40,682 bases of DNA from Promethearchaeum sp. (lineage in GTDB: Archaea; Asgardarchaeota; Lokiarchaeia; Sigyniarchaeales; Promethearchaeaceae): positions 1-40,682 of the forward strand of contig JAUWMK010000002.1 of assembly GCA_030613185.1 (NCBI GenBank), given 5' to 3'. Under the pieces are notes generated by a model. That model was not told the origin of the DNA and did no database searches. It saw only the letters and a list, made by a program, of their open reading frames with translations. Shown in pieces: positions 1 through 7,380 of the stretch (positions are counted from its first letter, which is position 1; each line of letters opens with the position of its first letter). The position numbers and the translations under genes were made by a program.

Positions 1-1
1 A

Positions 2-136
2 ATTGCGACTTTAAATGAAATCCGAATAACACGCATCATTTTAACCGGAAAAAGAAATCCGATTGAAAATCTTAATCAATTAAGTCCAAAAGCAGATCTA
101 TTATATTCCAAATTGAAGCTGAATCAATTTTTCTAA
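2..136 (+). CDS. C-terminal end of an unrecognised protein (cut by window edge)
   Basis: An open frame runs from the left edge to TAA at 134-136 and gives 44 residues ending in KLKLNQFF. The codons look like those of neighbouring genes, and the peptide reads as protein (an I-T-R-I-I-L strand, then a basic, Leu/Asn-rich tail). I do not recognise the family. The start and most of the gene lie outside the window. It could be chance, because 44 codons without a stop is not rare, but the 168-base gap to the next gene fits a gene end here. Confidence 0.45.
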   Translation: MATLNEIRITRIILTGKRNPIENLNQLSPKADLLYSKLKLNQFF

Positions 137-303
137 TAATGACTAGTTTTCTTTTTAAATGTAGTTCCTAATCTTAAATTCTCCTGATTTCTTTAAATAA
201 TGTCGGTGTAATTTAGAAGAAAATTCTAAAAAGAAAAATAACTTAGTGACTCAAGAATTTATAAAAAATAAAATAGATATTCATATATTGGAGGTAAATA
301 AAA

Positions 304-1890
304 ATGGAAGAACAACGCGAAAAAATTAATCTAACAACCGGTGAGGAACCAATTGGAAATAAACCATTTTCAAAGATAAAATCTTTTTTTGAGAAATGGT
401 TAACTGAATACAAATCCATTTTGCTATTTCTTCCTTTAATTATAATTGTTAGTTCTGACGATACTACATTAATTGTTAATGAAGTTCTTATTGTTACATA
501 TTTTGAGCTAGAGACAACAATGGCTTCATTTGGGGCGTTATTAGCCGTTTCGCAAATTTTTAAAGCGTTTGCTATGATTACGTTCGGATTCCTTTCTGAT
601 AAATATCCAAGGAAAAAATTGTTAATTATTTCTACATTGGCTTGGTTTACTGGAGATATATTAGTTAGTTTCTCTGATCAATTTTGGCAATTATTTTTAT
701 TCAGAGTTATAGCTTCCGCTAGTGCAGGTGCTGTTTCGGCAATAGCCCTAAGCCTTTTGGCAGATTTATTTTCAAGTGATGATAGAGGTTTATCATTCGC
801 TATTTGGGGGGCTTTATCAATGGTAGGTATCGGAGTTGGTGCGAGTCTGTGTTCTGTATTTAATAAAGTTGAATATGATTTTGATATTGATGCAATTGAT
901 TTTATTGCGAGGATTCAGACAATTAGAGACCAGAACTCACTAGAAATTATTCGATCCTCTTGGCAAGCTCCTTTCTTAGTCTTTGCTTTAATCGGTTTAG
1001 GATGTTTAATTTTTGTAATATTTTTAGAAGAACCAAAAAAGGCAGCCAAAGAAAAATTGCTTGAAGGAATTTTAGCACATGAAGAAGTTGATTATGGAAA
1101 ATTCTATAGTATAAAATTATCTGACCTGAAATTTATTTGGAAACGAAAAACTACATTCTTTTTGGTAATTAACTTCTTTGATGTAGTTCTTTCTGGTTTG
1201 ATAGTTGGTTCTTTGGTTATTTGGGTAACAATTGATATGGGATTCGGTCAATTAAGCGACATATCTTCAAAAATTTATTTAATGCTCTTTTTAGTACCTG
1301 TACTTATAGGAGGATTAATAGGAATGTTCTACTGGCCAAAAAAGGGTGATAAAATGGTTAAAAACGGTAAACCTACTGCGCGAGTAAAATTAGCAGTGTT
1401 TTTAGGCTGGGCACATTTACCTTTTTTACTAATCGCCTTTTTATTCATTCCGGATGCTTCAAACCTTACATTTCTCAATGGAACTATTCAGGCAACTTCA
1501 ATAGGTTTTGGGATAGGAATGTTTGCAATGGGAATTATTTTAGGAATTGGAATGAATTTAGAACTAGCAGTTGGTGCTTTACATTATTCTTCAATGATAG
1601 ATGTAAATTTACCAGAACATCGTGGAACTATGATTGCAGCAGCTTCATTTATTGATGCATTTGGAAGAGCTATCGGATCATGGGTAGGTTTGGCATTTGT
1701 AGATTTTATGCAAGGAACTATTTTTAATGCAAGACCCTTATCGGGAGCAATTTTACTATCAATTGCCATCTTTGGAATAGGGAGCGGATTACTGTGGTTA
1801 CCGATTTATAAATATGCAGACAAAGATATGGCAGAGATTTCATGTATCTTGGAGAAGAGGAGAGAAGAACTCGAGAAAAAAATAAAATGA
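304..1890 (+). CDS. MFS transporter
   Basis: This is a 528-residue polytopic membrane protein of the major facilitator superfamily. A cytoplasmic N-terminus of about 38 residues is followed by about 12 hydrophobic segments. The hallmark loop between helices 2 and 3 is seen at residues 95-105 (GFLSDKYPRKK, MFS motif A). The helix 4 region (RVIASASAGAVSAIALSLLAD) fits the family. Residues 190-215 form an unusually long polar insert between helices 5 and 6. The start is ATG 304, with a strong Shine-Dalgarno GGAGGT at 290-295 and a TATA-like TTTATAAAA at about 258. It is a single gene; the next gene is convergent. The substrate cannot be read from the sequence: drug, sugar or organic-acid export or import are all possible. 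Confidence 0.9.
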   Translation: MEEQREKINLTTGEEPIGNKPFSKIKSFFEKWLTEYKSILLFLPLIIIVSSDDTTLIVNEVLIVTYFELETTMASFGALLAVSQIFKAFAMITFGFLSDKYPRKKLLIISTLAWFTGDILVSFSDQFWQLFLFRVIASASAGAVSAIALSLLADLFSSDDRGLSFAIWGALSMVGIGVGASLCSVFNKVEYDFDIDAIDFIARIQTIRDQNSLEIIRSSWQAPFLVFALIGLGCLIFVIFLEEPKKAAKEKLLEGILAHEEVDYGKFYSIKLSDLKFIWKRKTTFFLVINFFDVVLSGLIVGSLVIWVTIDMGFGQLSDISSKIYLMLFLVPVLIGGLIGMFYWPKKGDKMVKNGKPTARVKLAVFLGWAHLPFLLIAFLFIPDASNLTFLNGTIQATSIGFGIGMFAMGIILGIGMNLELAVGALHYSSMIDVNLPEHRGTMIAAASFIDAFGRAIGSWVGLAFVDFMQGTIFNARPLSGAILLSIAIFGIGSGLLWLPIYKYADKDMAEISCILEKRREELEKKIK

Positions 1891-1899
1891 ATCTTAAAT

Positions 1900-2322
1900 T
1901 CAATTTTCCATATATGCTTGGTGCATCCAACCGGTTAGTTCTTCATCTATTTCATTCATTTTTTGAATTTTAAATTGGTAATAGTGCATTTGGTCTTGTT
2001 GAGACATATCTTTAAAATGGGGACTTGAGAGAAAAGTATATAGACGAAATATGATTTTCAAAGCCTTTTTTTGTATCTGAATGAAACAAAATTGGGAATT
2101 TTTTTTAATTGCGATTATATTTTTTAATGGTTCTATCGAAATTGGTCCAAATTTCTGAAATAGGCTAATGAATTGATTATAATTTTGAATTGAAAATGAT
2201 GTCCCTTTTTGTAAATGATGATCCCTTATTGAAAACAACTCACAACTATGAATTTGGTTCTTTCGCGAAAAATTTCTTCCACAATTGGGACATATGCATT
2301 TATTAACTCCCGCCTTAGGCAT
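1900..2322 (-). CDS. DUF5655-type protein with N-terminal zinc-ribbon-like motif
   Basis: This protein has 140 residues. The N-terminus has CPNCGRNFSRKNQIHSC, a CxxC...H.C pattern I associate with proteins that carry a DUF5655 domain behind a short zinc finger. The C-terminal two thirds (an alpha/beta region with a GPISIEPLKN segment and the tail ending in ELTGWMHQAY) also fit that family. Its function is not established; some members sit near or within DUF4287/nucleic-acid-associated proteins. I chose ATG 2322 over the TTG one codon upstream because a GAGG Shine-Dalgarno then has 7 bases of spacing. It is convergent with the MFS gene, with only 9 bases between their stops. Confidence 0.6.
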   Translation of the reverse strand: MPKAGVNKCICPNCGRNFSRKNQIHSCELFSIRDHHLQKGTSFSIQNYNQFISLFQKFGPISIEPLKNIIAIKKNSQFCFIQIQKKALKIIFRLYTFLSSPHFKDMSQQDQMHYYQFKIQKMNEIDEELTGWMHQAYMEN

Positions 2323-2480
2323 CAATTATCCTCATTAATTTCATTTGATTTTTATCTAATATATATTGTTTATAATATTATAATTTATGAATTATGAATA
2401 ATTATGCATAACTTTATATTGAAAAACTTTCTTAATTATAATTGAAAACGATATATTTTCGTTCTAAAAATGTGTTTATA

Positions 2481-2834
2481 ATGCCCCGTGGAGATAGAAA
2501 CGGACCTAATGGATTTGGTCCTAGAACTGGTAGAGGATTGGGTTATTGTAGCGGATATTCCACTCCTGGTTATATAACTGATAATGGAATGGGATTGGGA
2601 AGAGGTTATGGAGGCGGCCGTGGAGGTGGACGTGGATACGGTCGAGGTCAAGGATTTGGTCGTGGATGGAATGCGTATCCTCCTGTAAATTATGCCCCAG
2701 TTTTTCCTGCCCCAGTTACCTATGATGAAGAAGCGTATACAAAAAACCTTGAAAATCAAGTGAAATATCTTGAAGATAGTTTAAATGCAGTAAAAGAACA
2801 ACTTGAAGCTCAAAGAGCCAAGAAATCTGAGTAA
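2481..2834 (+). CDS. DUF5320-family Gly/Arg-rich small protein
   Basis: This protein has 117 residues. It begins MPRGDRNGPNGFGPRTGRGLGYCSG, which matches the typical opening of DUF5320 proteins (MPRGDGTGPxGxGPxTGRGxGYC). A Gly/Arg/Tyr-rich low-complexity stretch follows (about residues 40-65), then a Pro-rich linker. The last third is a predicted coiled coil (heptad-like LENQVKYLEDSLNAVKEQL). The family's role is unknown; it is often found near iron-sulfur or NifB/NifX-like genes, but none are seen here. I chose ATG 2481 because the longer frame from TTG 2442 adds residues that do not fit the family. A convincing hairpin terminator follows the stop. Confidence 0.8.
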   Translation: MPRGDRNGPNGFGPRTGRGLGYCSGYSTPGYITDNGMGLGRGYGGGRGGGRGYGRGQGFGRGWNAYPPVNYAPVFPAPVTYDEEAYTKNLENQVKYLEDSLNAVKEQLEAQRAKKSE

Positions 2835-2866
2835 TTGTTTCAAAAAGACAATTTTTTTTCTTTTTT
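2833..2866 (+). terminator. Hairpin plus T-tract terminator after the DUF5320 gene
   Basis: The 6-base arms AATTGT (2833-2838) and ACAATT (2848-2853) are separated by 9 bases and run directly into T8, then C, then T6. The stem overlaps the stop codon of the upstream gene. The layout is that of an intrinsic terminator; in archaea the T-tracts alone would already favour termination. Confidence 0.7.
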
Positions 2867-2907
2867 ACTATCCAAAAATCTTTATCAATTAAAGATTAAA
2901 TTAAATT

Positions 2908-4194
2908 ATGAAATATAGCACTGCATATGGACAAGATATAATTGAGTTTAACCTGTCTGACGAATTAAAAGTAGATTTTATCCAAGCAAAACAGGAATCT
3001 CCAATAGAAAATCCAAAGCAAGCTTTGATAAGTTCGTTTTCTAATCCTTTATTATCCAAATCCCTTAAAGAAATCCTTAGTAAAAGGAAAGATGGAAATA
3101 TATGTGTTGTTATATCAGATTCTACAAGAAAAATTCCCAGTAAAATTATATTAGAAGCACTAATGGTTGTTTTTGACGAATTAAATATTCTTGATGATAA
3201 TATCAAAATTTTAATTGCAAATGGAATGCACAGGAAATGCTTGCCAAAAGAAATTAAGGAGATGGTGGGAAAAGATATTCTTTTTCGGTATGATATTATC
3301 AACCATGATGCTAATAACGACCAAACTCTTGAATATTTAGGAGAAACTTCACTGAACACACCAATCTATATCAATAATACTTACTTAGAAGCTTCTATTA
3401 AGATTATCACAGGTTTAGTTGAACCCCACTTCTTTGCCGGATTTTCTGGTGGAAGAAAAGCAATAGTCCCTGGAATTGCGGGAAAAGATACAATTTTAGC
3501 AAATCATTCAGCAGATAACATAGAATCTCCAAATGCGAGGTTTGGAATTATAAAAAATAATCCCGTATATAATGATGCTGATGAAGTTCTTAAATTGAAA
3601 CAGATTCGACCTGATTTCATGATAAATGTTTGTATCAATCAAGAACATCAAATTTCTAAAATCTTTTCAGGTTCGCATCGAATTTATAATGAATTAGTTC
3701 AATATCAAGAAAAAATTTGTTTTCGCCCGATATCTGAGCTTTACGATGTTGTTATTACAGGAAATGGGGGATATCCCCTTGATCGAAATCTATATCAAGC
3801 AGTAAAAAGCATGGCAATTGGAGAGATGGCTGTTAAAAAAGGAGGAACAATAATCAGCGTGAATGAATGCCGTGATGGAATTGGTTTACCTTCTTTCGAA
3901 AAGCAAATTAATTTAGAATTAACACCAGACGAAATACATAAATCAATCCTTGAAGGCAATTTAAATGCTACAGATCAATGGCAGACCCAGATTTTAACGC
4001 GAATTTTGTCTAAAGCGGATATATATATAATTTCATCTATAGAATCTGAAAAATTAGGCCACATTGGCTTAAAATATGCCCAAAATATTGAAGATGCGAT
4101 TTCTGAATGCCTTGAGAAATATGGTCCTAAAATGCGAATACTAATATTACCCGATGGTCCAAAAATTCTCCCAGTTTTTCAAGAAAAGGATTAA
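2908..4194 (+). CDS. larA: LarA-family nickel-pincer (lactate racemase-like) enzyme
   Basis: This 428-residue protein belongs to the LarA family. These enzymes racemise or epimerise 2-hydroxyacids using a nickel-pincer nucleotide bound to a lysine. The key positions read in this frame are H108 (GMHR), H174 (EPHFFAGFSGG), K184 (GGRKAI, cofactor lysine) and H200 (LANH, nickel ligand). They fall at the same numbers as in the characterised Lactobacillus enzyme. The DSTR motif at 71-74 and NHDA at 132-135 are also present. The maturation genes larB, larC and larE are not in the window. ATG 2908 comes after a TATA-like tract with a short leader. The true substrate may be a 2-hydroxyacid other than lactate, since the family is broad. 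Confidence 0.9.
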   Translation: MKYSTAYGQDIIEFNLSDELKVDFIQAKQESPIENPKQALISSFSNPLLSKSLKEILSKRKDGNICVVISDSTRKIPSKIILEALMVVFDELNILDDNIKILIANGMHRKCLPKEIKEMVGKDILFRYDIINHDANNDQTLEYLGETSLNTPIYINNTYLEASIKIITGLVEPHFFAGFSGGRKAIVPGIAGKDTILANHSADNIESPNARFGIIKNNPVYNDADEVLKLKQIRPDFMINVCINQEHQISKIFSGSHRIYNELVQYQEKICFRPISELYDVVITGNGGYPLDRNLYQAVKSMAIGEMAVKKGGTIISVNECRDGIGLPSFEKQINLELTPDEIHKSILEGNLNATDQWQTQILTRILSKADIYIISSIESEKLGHIGLKYAQNIEDAISECLEKYGPKMRILILPDGPKILPVFQEKD

Positions 4195-4197
4195 TTC

Positions 4198-4207
4198 TTT
4201 TTTTTTT
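4198..4207 (+). terminator. T10 tract after larA
   Basis: An uninterrupted run of ten T follows the larA stop after three bases and ends just before the convergent vapC stop. Oligo-T on the coding strand is the usual archaeal terminator. No hairpin is visible. Confidence 0.55.
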
Positions 4208-4208
4208 A

Positions 4209-4628
4209 TTAATTAAGATATTTCTCTACAAACTTTTCAGGACTCATTATTTTTATTTCAGGGCATTTGTTTAGCTTTTTATCTGAAGTTATTAGTATTT
4301 TCGTTTCAAATAAGTCTAATGAAGCAATTATTAGAGCATCAGGTAGTTTTACTTTATATTTTGCTCGAATCTTAGCACCTTTTTGGGAGATCTCCATAGA
4401 AACTGGAATAATTTCGTAATAAGCAGTAATATTTTGAGTAAATTCATCAGCTTCCCATGTTTCGTCATTTTGATAAAATCCAACTAAAACTTCTGCAATA
4501 ACAACGGTGGATAATACCCCTGTAAATTTTTTTTCTTCTATTGCATTTAATATTTTTTCGCAAAATGAAGAAGAATCTTCTTTATTTTTTATCGCTAAGA
4601 AGATATTAGTATCGAGACTAATTCTCAT
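4209..4628 (-). CDS. vapC: VapC-type PIN-domain toxin ribonuclease
   Basis: This is a 139-residue PIN-domain protein. The acidic catalytic set can be read in order (numbering from the GTG two codons upstream): D8 in LDTN, E48 in IAEV, D99 in LPDALI, and D118 in ITSDKK. VapC toxins cleave RNA, often tRNA or rRNA, when released from their antitoxin. I chose ATG 4628 because it overlaps the stop of the AbrB-type antitoxin as ATGA, a classic coupled start; the GTG at 4634 is the alternative. Together they form a VapBC operon. Targets cannot be inferred from the sequence. Confidence 0.87.
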   Translation of the reverse strand: MRISLDTNIFLAIKNKEDSSSFCEKILNAIEEKKFTGVLSTVVIAEVLVGFYQNDETWEADEFTQNITAYYEIIPVSMEISQKGAKIRAKYKVKLPDALIIASLDLFETKILITSDKKLNKCPEIKIMSPEKFVEKYLN

Positions 4629-4846
4629 TCCCACTCATCTCGCATTTTTGATTGAAACTCTAATGAATTTAATATTGGTTTACTATGTTTTAAAATATCA
4701 ACTAATTTTTCCTCAATCTTCTCAATAATTATGTAATTGTCTTTTACTCGAAAAATTAGCCCATCGCCTGACTTAATCCCTAATTTTTCACGAATCTTTT
4801 TGGGAATTACAATTTGACCTTTTTTACTAATTTTTCCAATAATCAT
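4625..4846 (-). CDS. vapB: VapB-type AbrB/SpoVT antitoxin
   Basis: This is a 73-residue protein with the swapped-hairpin AbrB DNA-binding domain at its N-terminus (GKISKKGQIVIPKKIREKLGIKSGD, the family signature). An acidic C-terminal tail follows and would occupy the VapC active site. Antitoxins of this kind bind VapC and repress their own operon. ATG 4846 puts the domain at the very N-terminus as is usual; ATG 4867 adds seven hydrophobic residues and is less likely. Its stop overlaps the vapC start by 4 bases. A candidate operator palindrome lies at 4980-5002. Confidence 0.87.
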   Translation of the reverse strand: MIIGKISKKGQIVIPKKIREKLGIKSGDGLIFRVKDNYIIIEKIEEKLVDILKHSKPILNSLEFQSKMRDEWE

Positions 4847-4979
4847 ACTATAATTATAGAAAATCATACTAATATTAATTTTTGTTTTACATATTTAAAC
4901 TTCGATTCTTTGAAATTTTCATATTGCAATCATCATTAAGGCCTTTATTTAGTAATTATGTTCAAATTTTCGCTAGTTT

Positions 4980-5002
4980 TTATAAATATTAAATATTTAT
5001 AA
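4980..5002. repeat. Perfect 23-bp AT palindrome in the vapB / wHTH intergenic region
   Basis: Two perfect 11-base arms (TTATAAATATT and its reverse complement) flank a central A. It lies about 135 bases upstream of vapB and 208 bases upstream of the divergent regulator gene. The 4868-5210 stretch has no gene. It could be an operator of the VapBC complex or only AT-rich chance; pure A/T arms of this length are expected occasionally in a genome this AT-rich. Confidence 0.4.
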
Positions 5003-5065
5003 CATAAAATAATTAAAACATTAATAATTTTTATGATATGCCGATTATCTCCTCTAAAATTGATA

Positions 5066-5078
5066 GTCCGCAAAGGAC
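5066..5078. promoter_or_regulatory. Distal GTCC-N5-GGAC palindrome upstream of the wHTH gene
   Basis: GTCC (5066-5069) and GGAC (5075-5078) are perfect inverted arms with a 5-base spacer, standing out as GC-richer islands in AT-rich intergenic DNA. The architecture and spacing match a second site at 5187-5199, 121 bases downstream. A TATA-like ATTTAAATAT follows at about 5082-5091. It is inferred to be an operator for the adjacent regulator. Confidence 0.5.
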
Positions 5079-5186
5079 AACATTTAAATATCACTGTTAA
5101 CTCTATATCTTTAGAAATATAAATTCTTTACTGATTAAATTAATGAAATAAAAAATATTTTAAATTTACCATTTAAAAGTTTAAGA

Positions 5187-5199
5187 GTCCATATAGGAC
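5187..5199. promoter_or_regulatory. Proximal GTCC-N5-GGAC palindrome next to the wHTH start
   Basis: GTCC (5187-5190), ATATA, GGAC (5196-5199) ends 11 bases before the ATG at 5211. The right arm includes the only Shine-Dalgarno-like bases (AGGA), so protein bound here could block transcription or ribosome access. It has the same arm sequence and spacing as the site at 5066-5078, which suggests autoregulation by the wHTH protein. Confidence 0.55.
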
Positions 5200-5210
5200 A
5201 GTGAAATAAA

Positions 5211-5939
5211 ATGAACGAAAAAACAGAAAAAAATGGAAGAAGGATGAGAAATCATCGAATGTATGATCCAGACCATCCACATCCAATGAAACATCCTCAA
5301 ATGCATCATAAAAGATTTCCCCCAAAATTTAGATTAGGTCGAATGGAACCACATATGATGCGACAGGGTCATATTTATAAAAATATGAAAGAATTATTTT
5401 TACTTTCAACTTTAAATGAAGAAAAAGAAGGTTTATCAGGATCTCAACTTCAAGAATTGCATGGAATTCCAAGAGCAAATTTAATGCGAAGTTTAGTTGA
5501 ATTAGAAAAACAAAAGTTGATAGCAAAAAACACAGAAAAGATCTTCACAATTACCGAAAAAGGGCAAGATTATCTTGAAGAACTCAAAGAAAAAATCGCT
5601 GAAAGAAATATGATAATAGACGATATTGCCCCAATGGAACGGTATGCAAACCCATTTCATCGACACCATCATCGTGACCGGTTAATCTACGATTTAGATT
5701 TGATGAATAATAAAGAAGAGTTAATTGATTATTTTCGTGGGATGAGAGCCAGAATGACACGGCACAGGAATCATTTAGAACATCGGTTAAAAAAGATTAA
5801 TATTGATAAAAAGGAATTAGATGAATTAATCAAGCAAATCGAATCTACTGATGAGTCCTCAATTGATGAAATTAAGGAAAAAATAAGAGAAAATTTAAAA
5901 AAACGTGTCTCTCCTAAAGATGAAGATAGGTTAGATTAA
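5211..5939 (+). CDS. His/Met-rich winged-helix (PadR-like) transcription regulator
   Basis: This protein has 242 residues. Residues 1-54 are very rich in His (8) and Met (8), with motifs such as DHPHPMKHPQMHHKR. Residues 55-125 form a PadR/MarR-like winged helix (LFLLSTLN... LSGSQLQELHGIPRANLMRSLVELEKQKLI, then the wing and FTITEKG). A second His cluster (PFHRHHHRDR) is at about 148-157, and a charged helical, probably dimerising, C-terminus follows. His/Met clusters suggest sensing of Ni, Cu, Co or Zn, which is inference. Two GTCC-N5-GGAC palindromes upstream suggest autoregulation. The 3' end overlaps the convergent membrane-protein gene by 9 bases. The nearby larA (a nickel enzyme) makes nickel an attractive but untested ligand. 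Confidence 0.8.
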   Translation: MNEKTEKNGRRMRNHRMYDPDHPHPMKHPQMHHKRFPPKFRLGRMEPHMMRQGHIYKNMKELFLLSTLNEEKEGLSGSQLQELHGIPRANLMRSLVELEKQKLIAKNTEKIFTITEKGQDYLEELKEKIAERNMIIDDIAPMERYANPFHRHHHRDRLIYDLDLMNNKEELIDYFRGMRARMTRHRNHLEHRLKKINIDKKELDELIKQIESTDESSIDEIKEKIRENLKKRVSPKDEDRLD

Positions 5940-7379
5940 TAAAGCAAATATCATAGCAATTACGTAAATTACAACAAATATACCAGCTCTCAGGAAGAAT
6001 ATTTTTTTATTTTGAGGTTCCTGTGTGCACTTTTTTAATTTTTTTACTGTATTATTAAAAATTTGTTTGAATGAACTGTTAACTGGAATTTCCAGAAAAA
6101 GTTTTTCATCTCCTAGTTTGATACTCAAAGTTGAGACTGGAATTGCCCAATAATACATAAGTAACACTAATAGGCAAGAACAGAACAAAACCGTAAAGAA
6201 AACATCCACTACTATCAGCGGATTGGTGATATCGTTATATTTCCAACCCAGAATTGACTCGAATGCAGATAAATAAAGCAGAATCGATGTGGAAATGATA
6301 TCTAAAATATCAAATTTTCTGAAATGTTGAATAATTCCAACTTCATCTACATCGCTTATTTTTTCGATATATATCTTCTTTTTGAAAATCTTAGAATAAT
6401 TCAAGATTTTTGTCTTTGGATCCAATTTAATAGACATTTTATCTGCAAAATCATCATTATAAGCCTGAACAATTAGTAAAATTCCATAAGTTGCTCCAAT
6501 CATTGAAAAATTTGTGCTAAATAAAATTTCAAAACTAAGACTAATAATTGAAATTACTAACAGAAATCCCCCCAAAATCAAACGGAAATAATTTTTCTGA
6601 TATTTTTCATTTATTAGAGTATAAATTTCTTCTGGTGTTTCGCCACTCTCATTGGAAAAATCCAATGTTTTTAATAAAGATTCGTTGAATTTATTCCCGA
6701 ATGAGAACGGAGCTATCCATGATTTATAGATTTTTTCTGAAGTGGAAAATTCCAGAAATTTCTGCGGGAAAAATACAAGCAAAAACAATGCTAGAAAATT
6801 TCCTAAAGCAGTTAAGACCATCATCGTTGGTAATATCTCATCTGCGGCTCGATGTTCTCCAAAAAGGGGAAATCCAAATTGTAATACTCGAATACTCATT
6901 GGAATAAGGAGAAAATACCATACTTTTTTTGGTCCTAAATGATTATTTCGATACTTTAATCGATTAATGCCAGATTGCCTTAATTCGGTAAATTGGGGGG
7001 AAATTAATCGTTTTTCATGGAAATAATATGATGATTCTGACCTTGATAAATCTCCTTTATATGCGGAAAAGACTGCAAAAATAATTAACCATAATCCTAT
7101 TAATAAAGGAACTAATCCAACAGTGTAGAAAAATGAAACCCCTCCTAAAAATACCGCATTTCCTTGCCCCACATATATACCGATTGATTCTTCATTTTGA
7201 TGACCAATTAAATACCCTAAAAGAATAAAATCTGCTATCCCAAAGCCAATAAATATCAATCCAGCCAAAAATCGGCTCCAAGCAAATGAAAAATATTTTG
7301 TAGATTCCACAGGCTTTTCCTTGATGGATTTTGGTCTTATAAAAGTTAGTCGATTTTGATAAATTCTTTCTTCAACCAT
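5931..7379 (-). CDS. Polytopic membrane protein, B subunit of unit 2 (paralogue of 9104-10744)
   Basis: This protein has 482 residues and about eight hydrophobic segments alternating with short beta-rich polar stretches. I do not recognise a named family. It is a paralogue of the B protein at 9104-10744: both have a FAW segment before the first helices, then FLGG.SFFY / YLGGPSLFY leading into a helix ending AVFS/AIFS, then an ESxYxxxEKR strand motif followed by TEL/TEI. The polar stretches (for example SIKLDPKTKILNYSKIFKKK...ISDVDEVGI) resemble bacterial-PH-like beta insertions. I chose ATG 7379 because it follows the upstream stop by one base (TAA-T-ATG) with AGGA in front; TTG 7394 would overlap the upstream gene. 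It is coupled to the A gene at 7381-8964. Confidence 0.8.
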   Translation of the reverse strand: MVEERIYQNRLTFIRPKSIKEKPVESTKYFSFAWSRFLAGLIFIGFGIADFILLGYLIGHQNEESIGIYVGQGNAVFLGGVSFFYTVGLVPLLIGLWLIIFAVFSAYKGDLSRSESSYYFHEKRLISPQFTELRQSGINRLKYRNNHLGPKKVWYFLLIPMSIRVLQFGFPLFGEHRAADEILPTMMVLTALGNFLALFLLVFFPQKFLEFSTSEKIYKSWIAPFSFGNKFNESLLKTLDFSNESGETPEEIYTLINEKYQKNYFRLILGGFLLVISIISLSFEILFSTNFSMIGATYGILLIVQAYNDDFADKMSIKLDPKTKILNYSKIFKKKIYIEKISDVDEVGIIQHFRKFDILDIISTSILLYLSAFESILGWKYNDITNPLIVVDVFFTVLFCSCLLVLLMYYWAIPVSTLSIKLGDEKLFLEIPVNSSFKQIFNNTVKKLKKCTQEPQNKKIFFLRAGIFVVIYVIAMIFALLI

Positions 7380-7380
7380 A

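Noticed and set aside
2436-2759. Minus-strand 107-codon Ser/Thr/Ile-rich frame
   Set aside because: It is the antisense shadow of the Gly/Arg-rich DUF5320 gene; its low-complexity Ser/Thr composition is produced by the repetitive codons opposite.
2901-3359. Minus-strand 152-codon frame over larA
   Set aside because: It lies fully within the LarA coding region, whose catalytic residues are all in the plus frame.
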